A stretch of DNA of 64,000 nucleotides, from positions 26,290,790-26,354,789 of the forward strand of contig NC_088206.1 in NCBI RefSeq assembly GCF_037126465.1. The letters run 5' to 3'. A program made the translations under genes and the position numbers. The notes below the pieces were generated by a model. It made no database searches and was not told the DNA's origin. It worked only from the letters and a program-made list of their open reading frames with translations. Positions 11,493-23,368 of this stretch are shown in pieces (within the stretch, counting starts at the first letter, position 1; the number at the start of each line of letters is the position of its first letter). This DNA is from Ornithodoros turicata (taxonomy: Eukaryota > Arthropoda > Arachnida > Ixodida > Argasidae).

Positions 11493-11646
11493 GCAGAGGC
11501 GTAGCGAAGGGGAAGGGGAGTTTCGGGGTTTCAAACTCCCGAAATCGTGCGTTTGGTAGTGCATGTGGCAGAGGGAAACTAGGGTCAAATCGCCATATAA
11601 GGTCCCCATAGAACCCTTCCCCAAATATTTCTCTGATACGCCACTG
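11493..11646. mobile_element. CAGTGGCGTA-type MITE, copy 2
   Basis: It runs from CAGAGGCGTAGCGAAGGGG to GATACGCCACTG, which are inverted to each other, with the same internal hairpin and CCCCATAGAACCCTTCC phrase as the copy at 9220. Length is about 154 bp. Flanking 8-mers do not match, so the boundaries may be off by a few bases. Confidence 0.65.
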
Positions 11647-14057
11647 GCAGAATCGCATCCGTAGTACTAAGCTTTCGGAACTGTTATAAACTGCGGAATT
11701 GTTTGTCCTCGGTGGCATGAGGACCGACTTCTACAGTACTTTAGGCTGGCTAGATATGCACGTATATATGCGTGCATGTGTGTCCGTAATGCTTAAAAAA
11801 TTTCCCCATAAAAATATGACCGAACAGCTAAGAAAAAGAAAGCAGCCAATACTGTAGGCTGGGAAAATATGCATGGAGAGCAAAAAGCGAAACTCGCGGA
11901 AGCCCCGAAGACAACACTAAAGGACAATACTCCAACGGTTTTATAAACAGTTCTAAAAATGTGATAGGCGCTTCGGATGAATCTCTTTCCTTTTTGAGGA
12001 CGTGAGACGTGTTTCACTGAGATCTTTTATGGAAGTTGCCTGCATATCCTTTCATGTGTAACAACGTTTCGCGCCCAGAGAAACTCCAGAACGTGATTCT
12101 TATACAAATAGGTGGCGAAAGGAGGACCTTCCGTGATGTCGATTTTGTCTTCTGCTGCGTATGCTCGTTATTTTTGTGCAGAAACATTTGTAGAGACGCG
12201 TTTATAGTGGGAGAGACCATAGGTATTCCGCCTTTCTTGAAGAGCGACTAATGTTTGAGGAGGTTTTGGATGCGTCACAAACATTCTACGAGTATACACT
12301 GACGCGACCACTTGGAATCACATTTTGGAAGAGCAACAGTCTGGTGCTCTGTGCCTTCCTGACGTACACGTTACACGTCAGGAAGGCAACACGTAACAGT
12401 CGTTAATTAAAACGTTCTTTCATACACACGTCATGTCGCCGTCCGTATAGGGAAAGAAACACACGTGGAACAATGTACACACTATTTTTTTACACATTTC
12501 GGGAGTAAATGCCCTGTCCTGCAGGGAAGAAACGTTTGTGGTTGTAAAACACCGTTCTTTATGGTGTATCGCACAAAAGGCATTTCAAAAGGCATGTTCG
12601 ACAGAAAACACCATTTCAAAGGGCACGCTGAAAAACCCTTTAACTTCGCGGCCTCAAGTTTTCGCGTATCGGCCACAAAGTATAGCTTACATATTCGCGG
12701 CCACTAAATTTCGCGGGTTCTGGATGCTAAAATTCGTGGCTTGACTGCGTACTCGATAAAAACGACATTGCACATTCTTGTGCTGTAAAGCGGTTCACTC
12801 GCTTACCAGTAACCTGTAAAGCCTCTCGCTTATTTTTCTTTTTCGATCAGTCAACCAACCGGTACAACCAACTGCCAACACAAAAGTTTGCAATTCGATC
12901 GAAGTCTCGAATCTTGCTAGAAATTTTCGCGTGCACGTAGTATACGCCAAGTTTTTAATTAGCGGAGCTCACGAAAAATTAAGGGCACGTGAACATAAGA
13001 ATTTTACAGTGTTCTATAGAAAGTAGCACTTCAGGGGTATGTATGCCATTTCAAAAACTGTTTCAGATGGGTGTCTTTCAGATGCGTTTCTCAACACTAT
13101 TATTACACCTTCCAGTTGAGCCTGTAGATAAAAAAAAGGTGTTTACTTAAAAAGCACCCCATTTACAGACTGAAAAGTGTTACAGTGTACTCCTGATCGC
13201 TTCTCACGCGTTGTATTTCCTGCTTTCCTTTTCACTGGCATGGCACAAAGGAGGCTCAATATTCGTGAAACAATTTGTCCAGCAAAAAAATAGAATAAAA
13301 TAAAATTAAAATACTCCAGAGTCATACTGCAGCAACTTTTTTTCTGCAAAGAACAGATTTTAGCAAAATTGTATAAATATGCTCGAAGGACAAGGTATTG
13401 AGTTTATTTGTAGCAGTGTGACCGGCAGTGACTGTGGCAAATATTCTCTACTTTTTTTTTTTACGGTTCCTACAAAAATACGTCCACACGGACAATTCTA
13501 GCCACACAGTTTACATAATGTAACGTCCGTGTGTAAGCATGGCTGCCGTATACAGCGCTCGAAACGTCCGTGGATACACCGCATAATAACAAAATATAAA
13601 TTTTCCTGTACTTTGCCGTTGCCCGGATCGAAACAAGGCGGACTCGAATCTTGCTTCTATCCACTGCAATAAACAGAGAACCGAACACGGCATCTTTCGA
13701 CCGCATGATTACTGGCCTATGTATATCAAATAAAGAAGAAGAAAAAAACTAATTCCGCCAGATGGCACAAGAAGCGACCTCGCCTCCAGAACCAGATGAG
13801 CGTCTATGAGGGAAGGCCGGGATGCGGATCTCGCTGCTCTTGGTGATTATTGTACTTGTGCTAGATGTTATATCTGCCGGACGGAGGTGCATTACGTGTA
13901 GACGACGACGATGGAAAGCCTTGAGAAGGACACGACGAATCGGAACACCAAGAAGAGGTAGGACGCCAGTCTGTCTTTTTTTCTTCCCATAAACGCGCAG
14001 GTCGCGCTAGCGTGATGATATTTGGCAGAAGCGCTGTTTTCATAACGAAGATGAACT
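11647..14057. other. Unannotated stretch with one tight hairpin
   Basis: No gene family is recognisable. The only structured site is the hairpin at 12352-12388. Short words such as TTTCGCG and GCGGCC recur at 12645-12725. Remaining short frames look like chance. Confidence 0.35.
12352..12388. repeat. 14-bp-stem perfect hairpin
   Basis: TGCCTTCCTGACGT (12352-12365) is exactly complementary to ACGTCAGGAAGGCA (12375-12388) around a 9-nt spacer. No U-run follows and the host is eukaryotic, so a terminator reading is not appropriate. It is likely a small foldback remnant. Confidence 0.6.
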
Positions 14058-14260
14058 CTATTTCTTTTTTGCGTCGATTGGATGGAACCAACCGGGGCTG
14101 GAGCGATCCATGTGAACAGGTGTCAAGCGGCGCCGCGCGGCCCGCCTGGCTCCGGTCACCGCGTCCAACACGTCGAGCGATGCACGCTTGGCCCCCCCAT
14201 CTATTCCGGCTTCTCCTTCGGGAATTTGCGAGGATGGAATAAATGACGCGTTAGCGGACT
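14058..14260. other. GC-rich block of unknown function
   Basis: Positions about 14090-14240 are much more GC- and CpG-rich than their surroundings (GGCGCCGCGCGGCCCGCC). Both strands are open: 14012-14242 on + and 14058-14465 on -. Neither translation shows a domain I recognise. It could be a conserved exon or a promoter-like island of another gene. Confidence 0.3.
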
Positions 14261-15524
14261 CGTGTTCGACGGAAGGACGCATTTTATTGTCCTCATGTCG
14301 AAGGGCTGGTGGACAATAGGACGAAGGGGAAGGAAAAAAAAGACGTTTGTTTATGCGAGATTTCCGCGACTGTTCTTTTATTAGAAGTGAGAAGAAATGC
14401 TGATGTGTTCCGTGGGTTGTTTTCGTTCCAGGTTTTATAAATCCGTTTAAACACGAAACGTTCAATGGTAAGAGGGATACTTTTACGGATATTTCGGCGT
14501 ATTACGTAATCTGCCGTAATTCTGTCGTATTTTTCGAATATTTGTATAGTTCTATAGAAGTATTTTTATCGGACAGGCGCAAGATTTTTCTCGAAATAAC
14601 GAAAATAGACGATCGCGATGAAATGCTTGCACTTGGAGGCAAAAACCTTCTTTCCCTTGAGCAGGAAGGAAGGGAAAAGAACACCAAGATTCAGGGATTA
14701 AATATGTCACTCTCAGTAGCTTACGAAATAAGAACACTGCAATAGTTTATTAGTTTAATTCATTCATCGTATATTGCGCTGCTATGCGGAAAGCTCATCC
14801 TATCTTATCACGATATCCATGTCACAGTCACGATTTATTTGTTGTTGTTGTTGTCATCCTATCACGCTGTTGACATACCCTCAAACTGCCCCCCGACATC
14901 CTCTCACGTCTCGTTTGGTGGACAGCGCCTCATGTGTGTGTTCATCTCCAGCGAAGAAACCTTTTTTCTGGACGGACAAAACCATACGAGCTCTCGCAGC
15001 TATACAAAAGCGACAAAAGCAAGAAGAGATCGAGTGAACAGACGCATCCAGTATTACGTTCCTCATTATTATCGTTTGTGCAGCAAAAGACGTTCGAACG
15101 TATCCCTTAATTTAATTGGGTCATTCTCGCGAGCGGCGATAACAACTTGATCTACCGCTTAACGAAGAGTGGAGTAACGGTTGTTGTAAGCCTCTCTTTC
15201 AATCAACGGTACGAGGGACGTTTTCTCCCTCGACTAGCCAATATAAATGCGGCACTAATTTCGGTTTGGGATCATGTAGTAATTAATTGGGACAGCTGCC
15301 TCTCGCCAAGACGGTAGCATCGTTGCTGTCATAACGTCGCATGCCCGTCGTTGCCAATCTCGCATAGACGCGTGGCTGTCGTGTGGAAGGATGCTTTTGT
15401 ATGGAATATGTTGGCGGCGATTGTGTATCTATAGTATGTTGTTATCCTATTAGGGAGTTTTCGAAAATCGTTAGCGCTCTCTCATTCCGCATCGCTGTCA
15501 GTCAATAAAATATATCAGCAACGT
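14261..15524. other. Unannotated stretch
   Basis: AT-rich sequence with a TTGTTGTTGTTGTTG run near 14837-14852 and no recognisable coding or transposon signature. Confidence 0.3.
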
Positions 15525-15532
15525 GATGCCAC

Positions 15533-16457
15533 CAGATTTCGAGGTAACTCGTTACAAGTAACTCGTTACTTAACTAAGTTCTTTTTGTTTTGGTAACTTG
15601 TAACTTAACTCGGTACTTTTGCGCCGTGGTAACTTTCAGAGGAACTCGTTCCTTTTTCAGGTAACTTTGCCAAAGTAACTTAAGTTAAGTTCCAAGTTAC
15701 TTTTAAATCGCTTTTCACTCACATCCACATATTTTCTTGCTTTCTCTCCGGTTCCTTCATGGCATTTTTTGCCAACGTGATATTCAATCAATGGCAGTAT
15801 TTTATTTAGGAAGTAAGAACCGCTGCCATTGAAAGGAAGTTGAAGTATTGTGCGTCCACACGGAGTAAGATGCAAAGCGTTCGAATAGACCTCTACCAGA
15901 GAAACGTCATCATGACATTGGTAGATAGTCTGAAACCGAAACAAATCGAAAGGAGAGGGCTGGGTTCCACGAAGGAGCACTTGTTCGCTGCCTCTCATTG
16001 AAAGAAAAGCAGGACCGAAGGTCGCGTCCCTTTAAGGGACCATATCGTAATCCCCTCAAGACCGTGGCTTTCGGACGCGACCTTGTTCACCTCTAGCTTC
16101 GAGCGTAGTTCAGTTCTACCAAATTTGTGCGGCTGTCGAACACTATGACGTCATTTGTTTACAAACAGGGAGAGGTCTATTGTTGGACATAAACGAAAAC
16201 GATCTAAGCGTGTTGCACTCCTCCGCAGGTAACTCAAGGTCTAACTCAACTGCTCACGCGCGCTGCATCTGCGTGATGCTATTTTGTGCCCGAAGTAACT
16301 TGGAAGTAACTCGTTCTTTTTTTTTTTTTTTTGAGTAACTCAGTAACTGCGAGTTACATTTCAGGCTGAAGAATTTCGTTATTAACTTAGTTACATTTTG
16401 CACACTGTAACTCAACTTGTAACGAGTTCTTTTTGACGGGTAACTTCTCAATCTATG
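15533..16457. mobile_element. hAT-like nonautonomous element, GTAACGAGTTAC family, copy 2
   Basis: The ends are CAGATTTCGAGG and ACTTCTCAATCTATG. Flanking 8-mers GATGCCAC (15525-15532) and GATGTCAC (16458-16465) match at 7 of 8. The 925-bp body is inverted relative to 6720-7617 and similar along its whole length, including the subterminal AACTCGTTAC arrays and the central frame (15998-15657, minus). Substitutions between the two central frames are not concentrated at third codon positions, which argues against selection for a protein. Confidence 0.8.
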
Positions 16458-16465
16458 GATGTCAC

Positions 16466-19400
16466 CCACTACGAAGGAATCAAGCTATTGGCTTATAATG
16501 TTTTCGGAAACGTTATCGAGAAAAGTGTACGTTTTCCTAAATCTCTATTCTCTTTCTTCGCACCCGTCTTGTTCGAGGGCACTGTAAATGCTTCCTGAGG
16601 GTATTTGCAATTAAAAATAAAGAACGAAGAAAAAAGAGAGGGCGAAGAAGGCCCCATGTAATATCTTATCACAATCCTAGCTACGTGAACATCATTCAAC
16701 GGCAGGAATGAACAGTAGGTCTTCACACGCATACGTATAGGCTTGTTCAGCCAAATATTTGCCTGTTTCGCCCACGACAAGCAATAACATCTGGGGGCTT
16801 AATCGTTTCACACGTTCAACTTAACGGCACGAGACAGCTGAACGAGGAGTCGTTCAGGCTAACGAAACGAGCAACTTTATCGATGCTTTGCTGTTGTCAC
16901 AATCTGTGCTCCTCGTGAAGCTGCTTCTTTGTAGGTATTGTGCACGTTGCGAGCGCTCACGTGTTGTGATGTCACCGCCCTGAACGAAGAGCAGGTTGGC
17001 AGCGAGGCTGCATTTTCTCCGACCAATAGGACTGTTTCATTTGTTCCGATAGCTCGCATTCTCGTGCTCTCATACATGCTCGTCCCGGTCCAATATTCCA
17101 ATGTTCGTTCCCATGCTCGTTCATTATCATCTTCTTTTTTCTTAGCTCGCTAGTCGTGTGAAAATAATGAACAAACAAGTACGTCACTGTAAGGATAATC
17201 GTCGAGCAATACGCAAAAAATTGTAAATTATTTTCCTGCCCGCACGATGGTGTCGGGCGCGAATGGTCTTAAGTATGACACGAGAAGTAGTGTGTGCTGA
17301 GTTCTAGGGCACATGGGAGTCCGAGGCCAGAAAGGGAAGACGTATAGTGGTATCAGAAGTATCAAAAGAAGAAAGAGGAGGAGGCTGCCCTTTCTCCTCA
17401 ACGTATACACTTACTTATACGTATATACTTACTTACACTCCTTCAAGCATAGAAGTACAACGCGCAGGCTTACTGTCAGGCTTCATAAGCAGTAAACTTA
17501 AAATAAATTCGCAGTGCAATAAAACGTTTTCTCTCACTCTCTGCTTTTGTTGAAGTTTTGTTTCAAATGTGTGGCGTTTCCTGGTGATTGTGTGTGTGTG
17601 TGTGTGGGGGGGGGGGGGGGTTACCCGTAAACGTCAAGAAAAGTTTCATCAGGTACGATGCCATTTCAATGTTTCCGTTGCGTGAAGATTGCGTTGCGTG
17701 AACAACGTCCTCAAGTTTTATCATAAAATGCCCAGCAGTTGTTGTTTTTATTTCTTTGAATTCCTTCTTGGCCATATCTATTTCCGTACGTGCGACGTCT
17801 GCCTCTCCGTTTCACGATACCGAATGACACCAGACGTACACACTGGCGGTGAAATACTAGGTGAAATACCTGTCCGCATGCAGCTGGAAGCGCCTGTGCG
17901 ATGAATGTCTCGGGTAGCCTACAAGCGCATTTCCTGAACCGTAACAAAGCGAATGATCTGTTCTTCAAAGCTTGGCTTCGTAGCGAAGAGGGAACACGGC
18001 TACCCAATACAGGATGACCTCACAGTGCGCCCTGGAATGTCTACAGCAGCACATGTATTTGATTTAACCGAATTATTACACTTAAAACGACATTCGCGAC
18101 CTGAACGTAATGTAAGGAAATGTTGTCGTATGCTTTCTCATCATATACAGAGTCACCGCAAAAATTATTTCAATTAAACTCGCAGCCTATTATTTATGAT
18201 TGAATTTTGAAGCCATAGACCGAAACTGGCACCGAACGACACCGAACGAAGACCGATAACGGACGTGGCGTTCGTTTTCCTCGTTTATCTCAAAATGTAG
18301 GACGCGCCTCGGGCGGAATGCTTGGGCGTTGGTGAGGCTGAAATGCTGTTTGCGGTCTTAATTGTTCGTTCAGCCACTACAAATTACGTTGCTCCACGGG
18401 ACCTTGCATATGCCCGTAATGTCCAGTCGAATGTAACCTTAATTTAACAATCAGCCAAGAGCTCCTGGCTCCCCTTCTGGAACCGGGCAGTCTGGAACCA
18501 TATCAGCTGGTCTTGAAATTAGAACAAAGCAACAAAATGCTAGCAAGCCTGCGTAGGCTATTTGTTGGTACTATTTCTCTGAGTCTGGAGAATTATGAAA
18601 AGCTGGAGCTATGTTGATGAACTTTCCTTTTAGTGAACATCCGTGAAACATCGGCCATGAGGTGGACATTAAGCGTCTCATTTGCATACCCTCATTAATT
18701 AAATTAAAATCCAAACTTTTAAATTTTGCTTCGGGCGCTTTCGGCACCTGTGCCGTAGCGATGGGAACCTTCAGCGAAAAATATTTTAAAAAGAAACGCG
18801 TCGACGCTCGATTTTTTTTTTCGAGCAGTTAATTGGTGTCGGTTTACATATTTCTTGCGGAATAGGTCAGCAATTCGCTTTTTCGCCCACCTACCCGGCA
18901 CTCAGCCGCATGTTCATTCACCTGTTTCACACACGAGGTGACGGAGAATATGGATGAGTCGAAAAAGACGCATAGGTATTTCTTTCTCTACCTAACTGGT
19001 GCACAGCTGTCGTTGGGTAGGTGGGATTTATCGTAATGATGACGAATGCTCCGCGGGCGCTGTGCAGCAGTCAGGTAGAATATTGAAAGGAATACTGAAG
19101 GCGTCTCTTGAGGGTGTTCCTTATATTCCGTCACCCCGGTGTCTGATCCAAGCCAATGACAGCTGGATAGCTGATCGAAACAGCGGATTGCTGCGCTGCT
19201 CCGCGCCAGAAATATGCAAACCGCAACCGACTAATTACACGAAAAAAACAACAAGATAATAATAATAAAAAATAACAACAACAACTAAGTGCAGACGCGT
19301 GTTTTTCTGGAATATTTTAAGGAATATCTGGAAGGTAAAGAAGAAAAATGAATGAATCCGGTCGCGATTTTACATTGTCGTAAGCACGAGCTGTCGCACG

Positions 19401-20707
19401 TCGGCGACCGTATATAGGATGTGCGACCGAGATACGATAAAATATAGTCGTGAAGTTTCGTCTCTACTCGATGGCTTGATTGCTTGGCAGGACAACAACC
19501 GGAAGCTGCTGACAGTGGTATTACAGCATGGAAAGCGCCCGTTATAAGATACACGTGTAAATGATTGGCTGCGAGTAGTTCGCTGACTCTGACCATCACG
19601 TGACAGTGTTCTGTGAGAGTGGAGCTCTATAGGATAATATGGACCTCACTTGTTCCGTTCAAAACTAAAATAATTCACGGCAGAGAATGGAACCGAATCG
19701 AAATATCGTTGAAGGAAACCAGGCGGTAGGGAGCTTTATAGTGAATCACTTTCAGTCAAACTGTTCGCGAACGGTTTTGCCACGACCCAATCAGATGATT
19801 ACGTTCTGTCTGAGTCACTTCCCCTCTCATTTGGTCATCCGCGAAAACGTTAGCGAACCGTTTGAGGAAAAAGGATTCACTAAAACTCGCTGGTTTCCGG
19901 TTAGCGAAACGTTTCCGACGGAAATACAGTGGCAGTCAGTCGTTCCTCTGTGTTATAAAAATCTTACCTCGAGGCGAATCAAGCGCTTCTGCAAAGTACT
20001 GGAGAAGGCGAAACTCAGACCATGGTTTAGCTGCGTTTCAGAACCATGGCGATGAGGCAACAGCCGAAGCGGACTCTGTCACTTGACTCGAGATTGGATT
20101 GAGCGGGATTCCTATTCGAAATGCAGAATGCGATCAAAATACGATGCTTCTTGAATAACTCTGGTATTTGCATGATGTGTAGGTACGGGTATTATGTTCC
20201 ACGAGTCTTTGAAAAAAAAATAGGGGGTGTTCTTGGTATGGAGCAGATGCGAGATAGCCGCGCGCACGAGGATATTGCTTCTTTAGGAAAACCTTCCGTC
20301 TGTGACGTGTACATTTTATCGATAATCATCCTCGACTCGTATTCGTTCTTAGAACTCGTAGTGACTCAGGATCTCTACTCATTTAATCGCTTTTGAAAGC
20401 AGTAAATATTATCTGCCGCTGGCGAACACTGGCGGCAGGGAGTAGCATTCAACTATAATCTTTTCTTTCTTCCCCCTCTTTCTTTTTACATCAGAATGAA
20501 TCAGGATGAATGTTCGGAGATCACTAGAGGGCTACAATAAGAACAGCTCACCCTACTGGGTTGCTGTGTTATTTAGACCGCACCGAGGTAAGAAAACTGA
20601 ATAGGTGACTCAGTTCGTCCGCGTGCTGGAGCCCCGCGAAAGCTGCAAGGAAACCAGCAGTCCACTAGGAAGCACGTACCAGGATGAGACAGGGAGGTGA
20701 CTAGGGC
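16466..20707. other. Unannotated stretch
   Basis: No gene, RNA or complete transposon recognised on either strand. It holds a (TG)n run followed by a 15-base G run at about 17590-17620, and scattered AT-rich low-complexity patches. Short frames are unconvincing. Confidence 0.35.
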
Positions 20708-21130
20708 TCAAATCTCCCGGCGATTTCCGTCAGAGTTCCCTATGTGGGGATACCTCCCATTAGCGTCATAATGGCAGGTAAACCGCTCGGTGACAAAAAC
20801 AACACACAAATTAATCATGATGAATGGGGAATTCGCCACATGAGGTGCGACCCACGACCTCGAGGCGCTCGGTGAAGAAACCACCATCACCACCCATATC
20901 TGCGCGAAACGTTCCCAAAGGGTAGCCTGACTCTCAGCTTGGATAGTATCCGGCATACTTCGGCAACGCTCAGTGGGGCCAATGAGCTGAGCACGAGTTA
21001 GCAAACGGAGAGCCGAGCGGGCCGTGAGTGAGTGGGAGTCATGAGTACCGGCCTCTGGCCCTCGGCCATCGAGAGCGGACTGACGTTCATGTAAGAACGG
21101 AGCATGGTAGGAGCTAACCACCATCGAAAC
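20708..21130 (-). repeat. Probable dispersed repeat with open minus frame, unknown family
   Basis: A 138-codon minus-strand frame fills a segment of higher GC than its surroundings, with sharp composition edges near 20700 and 21125. The translation has no domain I know. The minus strand reads TGCTCAGCTCATTGG, loosely like a Pol III A box, so a SINE-type repeat is possible. I do not consider it a gene. Confidence 0.3.
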
Positions 21131-22639
21131 AATGATTCTTCTTCTTTTACATTTGTTAATTTAAGGATGCAAGACTTCCCATCGGTGGGAAGTGCGCGAC
21201 AGGTCGCACACCGAGTCTTTTTACGTTACCCATTTGCACACTACATGACGGAAGCAGTAATTATATCGTAATCTTGTCGAACCTTGTTTTTGGGTATCGA
21301 TCCGCGATCGATGTCCGGTTTGATCATTCCGTAGCGTTGCTCTTCTGAGGATCTGTACCGCCCTTTCTACCTCCCTCTTCTTTATACCAACGCGATCTTA
21401 TCAAAGTATGCCAGTTTGATAAAAATTTCCGGTCCCACCTGAGCGTCCAAATAGCGTCACCCTGTGTGATTTTATTCGGCTCGTGTGTGTTTGTGTAACA
21501 GGTGCCGGTCGATGAGGCCGTGTATATGCGGGGCTCGTCTCTCGACATTACCATTTTCGCGGGCGGTCGTGATTTGAATGGAGAGAGGGCGACACAAAAG
21601 GGACGTCCAAAAGAATTTCGCCTTTTCACGGGGAATTCCAATTTTGGCCTCCACCATCTTGCCCTTTTCAATGCGCCTTTTAATTTCGGGCAAAAATTGA
21701 TCCCGAGACGGTCAAGCGGACACCCACTATGCAAGAAAGCCGGCGCCGAGCTCTTTACTATTCTCGGCGCTTTTTTTGGCTCTGCATATGAGACGAGAGA
21801 AATGTTTCCCTGGTAGCGTATATCTCCTAATTAGAATTGTAACCCGCCCGTCTCTTGTTTCGAAAGAAGCCTTCATTTCTTCTGTTCGGAAGCGAACAGC
21901 GTCACTCCCGGAAATTATGATTTTCGGAGTTGTTGCTTGGTGGCACTTTCCACCTTCCAGTGAAGGAGAGAGAGAGAAACATGAAGATTCGCGTGGGTGA
22001 CATCGTAAGACCAACGCTTGGATCGTCAATATTGACCGCGACTGTCGCGGCTGATGCCGGAAATCACCGGCGCTCTCCCTGTAACGATATCGAACGTCAT
22101 TATCGTACGGACCGTATCGATGACGTTGGGTCGAGACGAACACCCATGCAAAATTACCAACGCCGTTGAAACACGTGGTATGACGTTTTGTGGGGGATAA
22201 GGGTACTCCTTCCATCCTCATCCCCTCCTCCGTTTCCACTGAGCAATAGGGCAGTGTACCGCCACAGTGGTGAATCGCACACCTCATCATCATCTAGTGT
22301 GGGGGGGGGGGGGGGGTAAATGTGGATCTGCCGCGTTAACTTTGATAGGGACCGATGCCTTCTTTCAACGCTCGGTTTTCGCTTCAACCGCAACTAACTC
22401 GCGTTTTCAGCCAACAACGTTTACTAGGAATATCCTGCACTAAAAAAGATAGAATGAACTGCCAACGTTGCGTGCCGTGGGTGCGTTAGCAAATTACACC
22501 AAATGAAAAAATCGGCAAAACCAGACCCAGTGTCAAAATTTTGACGCATAAAATAACTCGTACAATTTTCGCGCAAATAACATGGTCAGTTTGCGAACAT
22601 TAAGACCATTATCATCATTATATTTGTTGTTGCTTAATT
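21131..22639. other. Unannotated stretch upstream of the agrin-like gene
   Basis: It contains a 16-base G run at 22301-22316. The long minus frame 22293-21727 (188 codons) has low-complexity translation and no domain. This stretch would hold distal promoter sequence of the gene beginning near 22640, but I see no specific element. Confidence 0.35.
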
Positions 22640-22871
22640 AGAATCAGAGCCGTCATCCCGCGCTTCTATGACGCATCGGGCGACAGGTTCCCTCTCAGGA
22701 CGGACAGTGCACGTCCCGCGAGAATTGCGTTTCCGGGACCGGCCGGAGGAGAGAAATTGGGCCGGCCCGCATCGATCTCGCGGCGAAGCACGAAAAGTGG
22801 GCGCTCGACGCAGGCGCGTCGCCGCACCTGGCAGTGTTCCTCCGACGGGACCCTCGCGTAGCACGTGTCCC
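22640..22871 (+). promoter_or_regulatory. GC/CpG-rich 5' region of the agrin-like gene
   Basis: Composition changes abruptly from AT-rich to strongly GC- and CpG-rich at about 22650 and stays so to about 22960, through the start codon. This suggests a 5' UTR and core promoter without an obvious TATA box. The frame is also open upstream to an ATG at 22668, but the ATG at 22872 sits in a better context (GTCCCATGG) directly before the membrane anchor. Confidence 0.45.
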
Positions 22872-22989
22872 ATGGACTGCAAGGCGGCGGCGTCCCGGGC
22901 TGGGGGCTGGGGGCCCCTGGCTCTGCTGGCCGCGGCCGCCGCCATGCTGCTGGGCTGCTTGCTCGCCGGGATGTTGCTCTACGCACATT
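22872..22989 (+). CDS. Agrin-like protein, exon 1: cytoplasmic tail and membrane anchor
   Basis: It encodes a short N-terminus with Lys4 and Arg9, then a hydrophobic segment at about residues 15-38 (LALLAAAAAMLLGCLLAGML) and no signal-peptidase-like site. This is the layout of a type II signal anchor, as in transmembrane agrin of vertebrates, with extracellular follistatin/Kazal modules following. The only phase-1 donor giving a workable intron is GTACGC at 22990, a weak match to consensus, so the exon end is the least certain junction. Upstream in-frame ATG at 22668 would add 68 Arg-rich residues. Agrin organises synapses and basement membranes by binding laminin, dystroglycan and receptors. 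Naming rests on module order and on the cysteine pattern of the following exons. Confidence 0.65.
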
Positions 22990-23062
22990 GTACGCGACAC
23001 GAGTTTTTCATTGGACGCACCTCTCAGTTATCTCGTTGGTGACCCGTGTGTTCTGTTTCCAG

Positions 23063-23101
23063 ATGCGGCCACGCCGGAAGTACCCCTCTTGCAGGACGAC
23101 G
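23063..23101 (+). CDS. Agrin-like protein, exon 2: 39-nt linker microexon
   Basis: Bounded by a good acceptor (TTCTGTTTCCAG, AG at 23061-23062) and a strong donor (GTAAGT from 23102). It is phase 1 at both ends and encodes an acidic linker, AATPEVPLLQDD, between the membrane anchor and the first follistatin/Kazal module. Intron 1 is about 73 nt and intron 2 is 57 nt. Being a multiple of three with matched phases, it could be skipped without a frame change. Confidence 0.65.
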
Positions 23102-23158
23102 GTAAGTCTCTTGACGCTTGGCCCGTTTCTCTCTTGACCACTAATTGATCGCATGCAG

Positions 23159-23368
23159 AGCCTTGTCGGCGAACCCAGTGTCGCTTCGGGGCAGAATGCC
23201 ACAGCGAGAGGGGACAAGCGTACTGCCGCTGTCGGTTGGCCTGCTCCGACGGCCTCTTCGCTCCAGTCTGTGGATCAGACGGCTTTACTTACTCTTCCGA
23301 ATGTCGTCTTCGCATGGCTGCATGCATTCAACAGAAGCATTTCACAGCGGCACGCTCAGGACCTTGCG
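23159..23368 (+). CDS. Agrin-like protein, exon 3: first follistatin/Kazal module
   Basis: A phase 1-1 exon with acceptor GCATGCAG before 23159 and donor GTAAGT at 23369. It encodes one complete 10-cysteine follistatin-like module: an EGF-like N-terminal part (EPCRRTQCRFGAEC) and a Kazal part with PVCGSDGFTYSSEC and a closing SGPC. Symmetric phase-1 exons carrying one such module are typical of agrin-type extracellular proteins. Kazal folds can inhibit serine proteases, but in agrin they are mainly structural and ligand-binding. Alternatives are a tomoregulin-like or other follistatin-domain protein; the N-terminal anchor favours agrin. Confidence 0.85.

Noticed and set aside
12352..12388. 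Hairpin as a bacterial-type terminator
   Set aside because: The window is eukaryotic, there is no gene upstream and no U-run.
14058..14465. 135-codon minus-strand frame over the GC-rich island
   Set aside because: High GC lengthens open frames by chance; the opposite strand is open too and no domain or splice structure supports either.
21727..22293. 188-codon minus-strand open frame
   Set aside because: It is the second longest frame in the window, but the translation is low in recognisable content, has no domain, and lies just before the gene on the other strand. Length alone is not enough in 64 kb.
22668..22871. Upstream ATG at 22668 as the start of the agrin-like protein
   Set aside because: It would add 68 Arg/Pro-rich residues before the anchor. 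The ATG at 22872 has a better context and leaves a short tail, as expected for transmembrane agrin. Not excluded.
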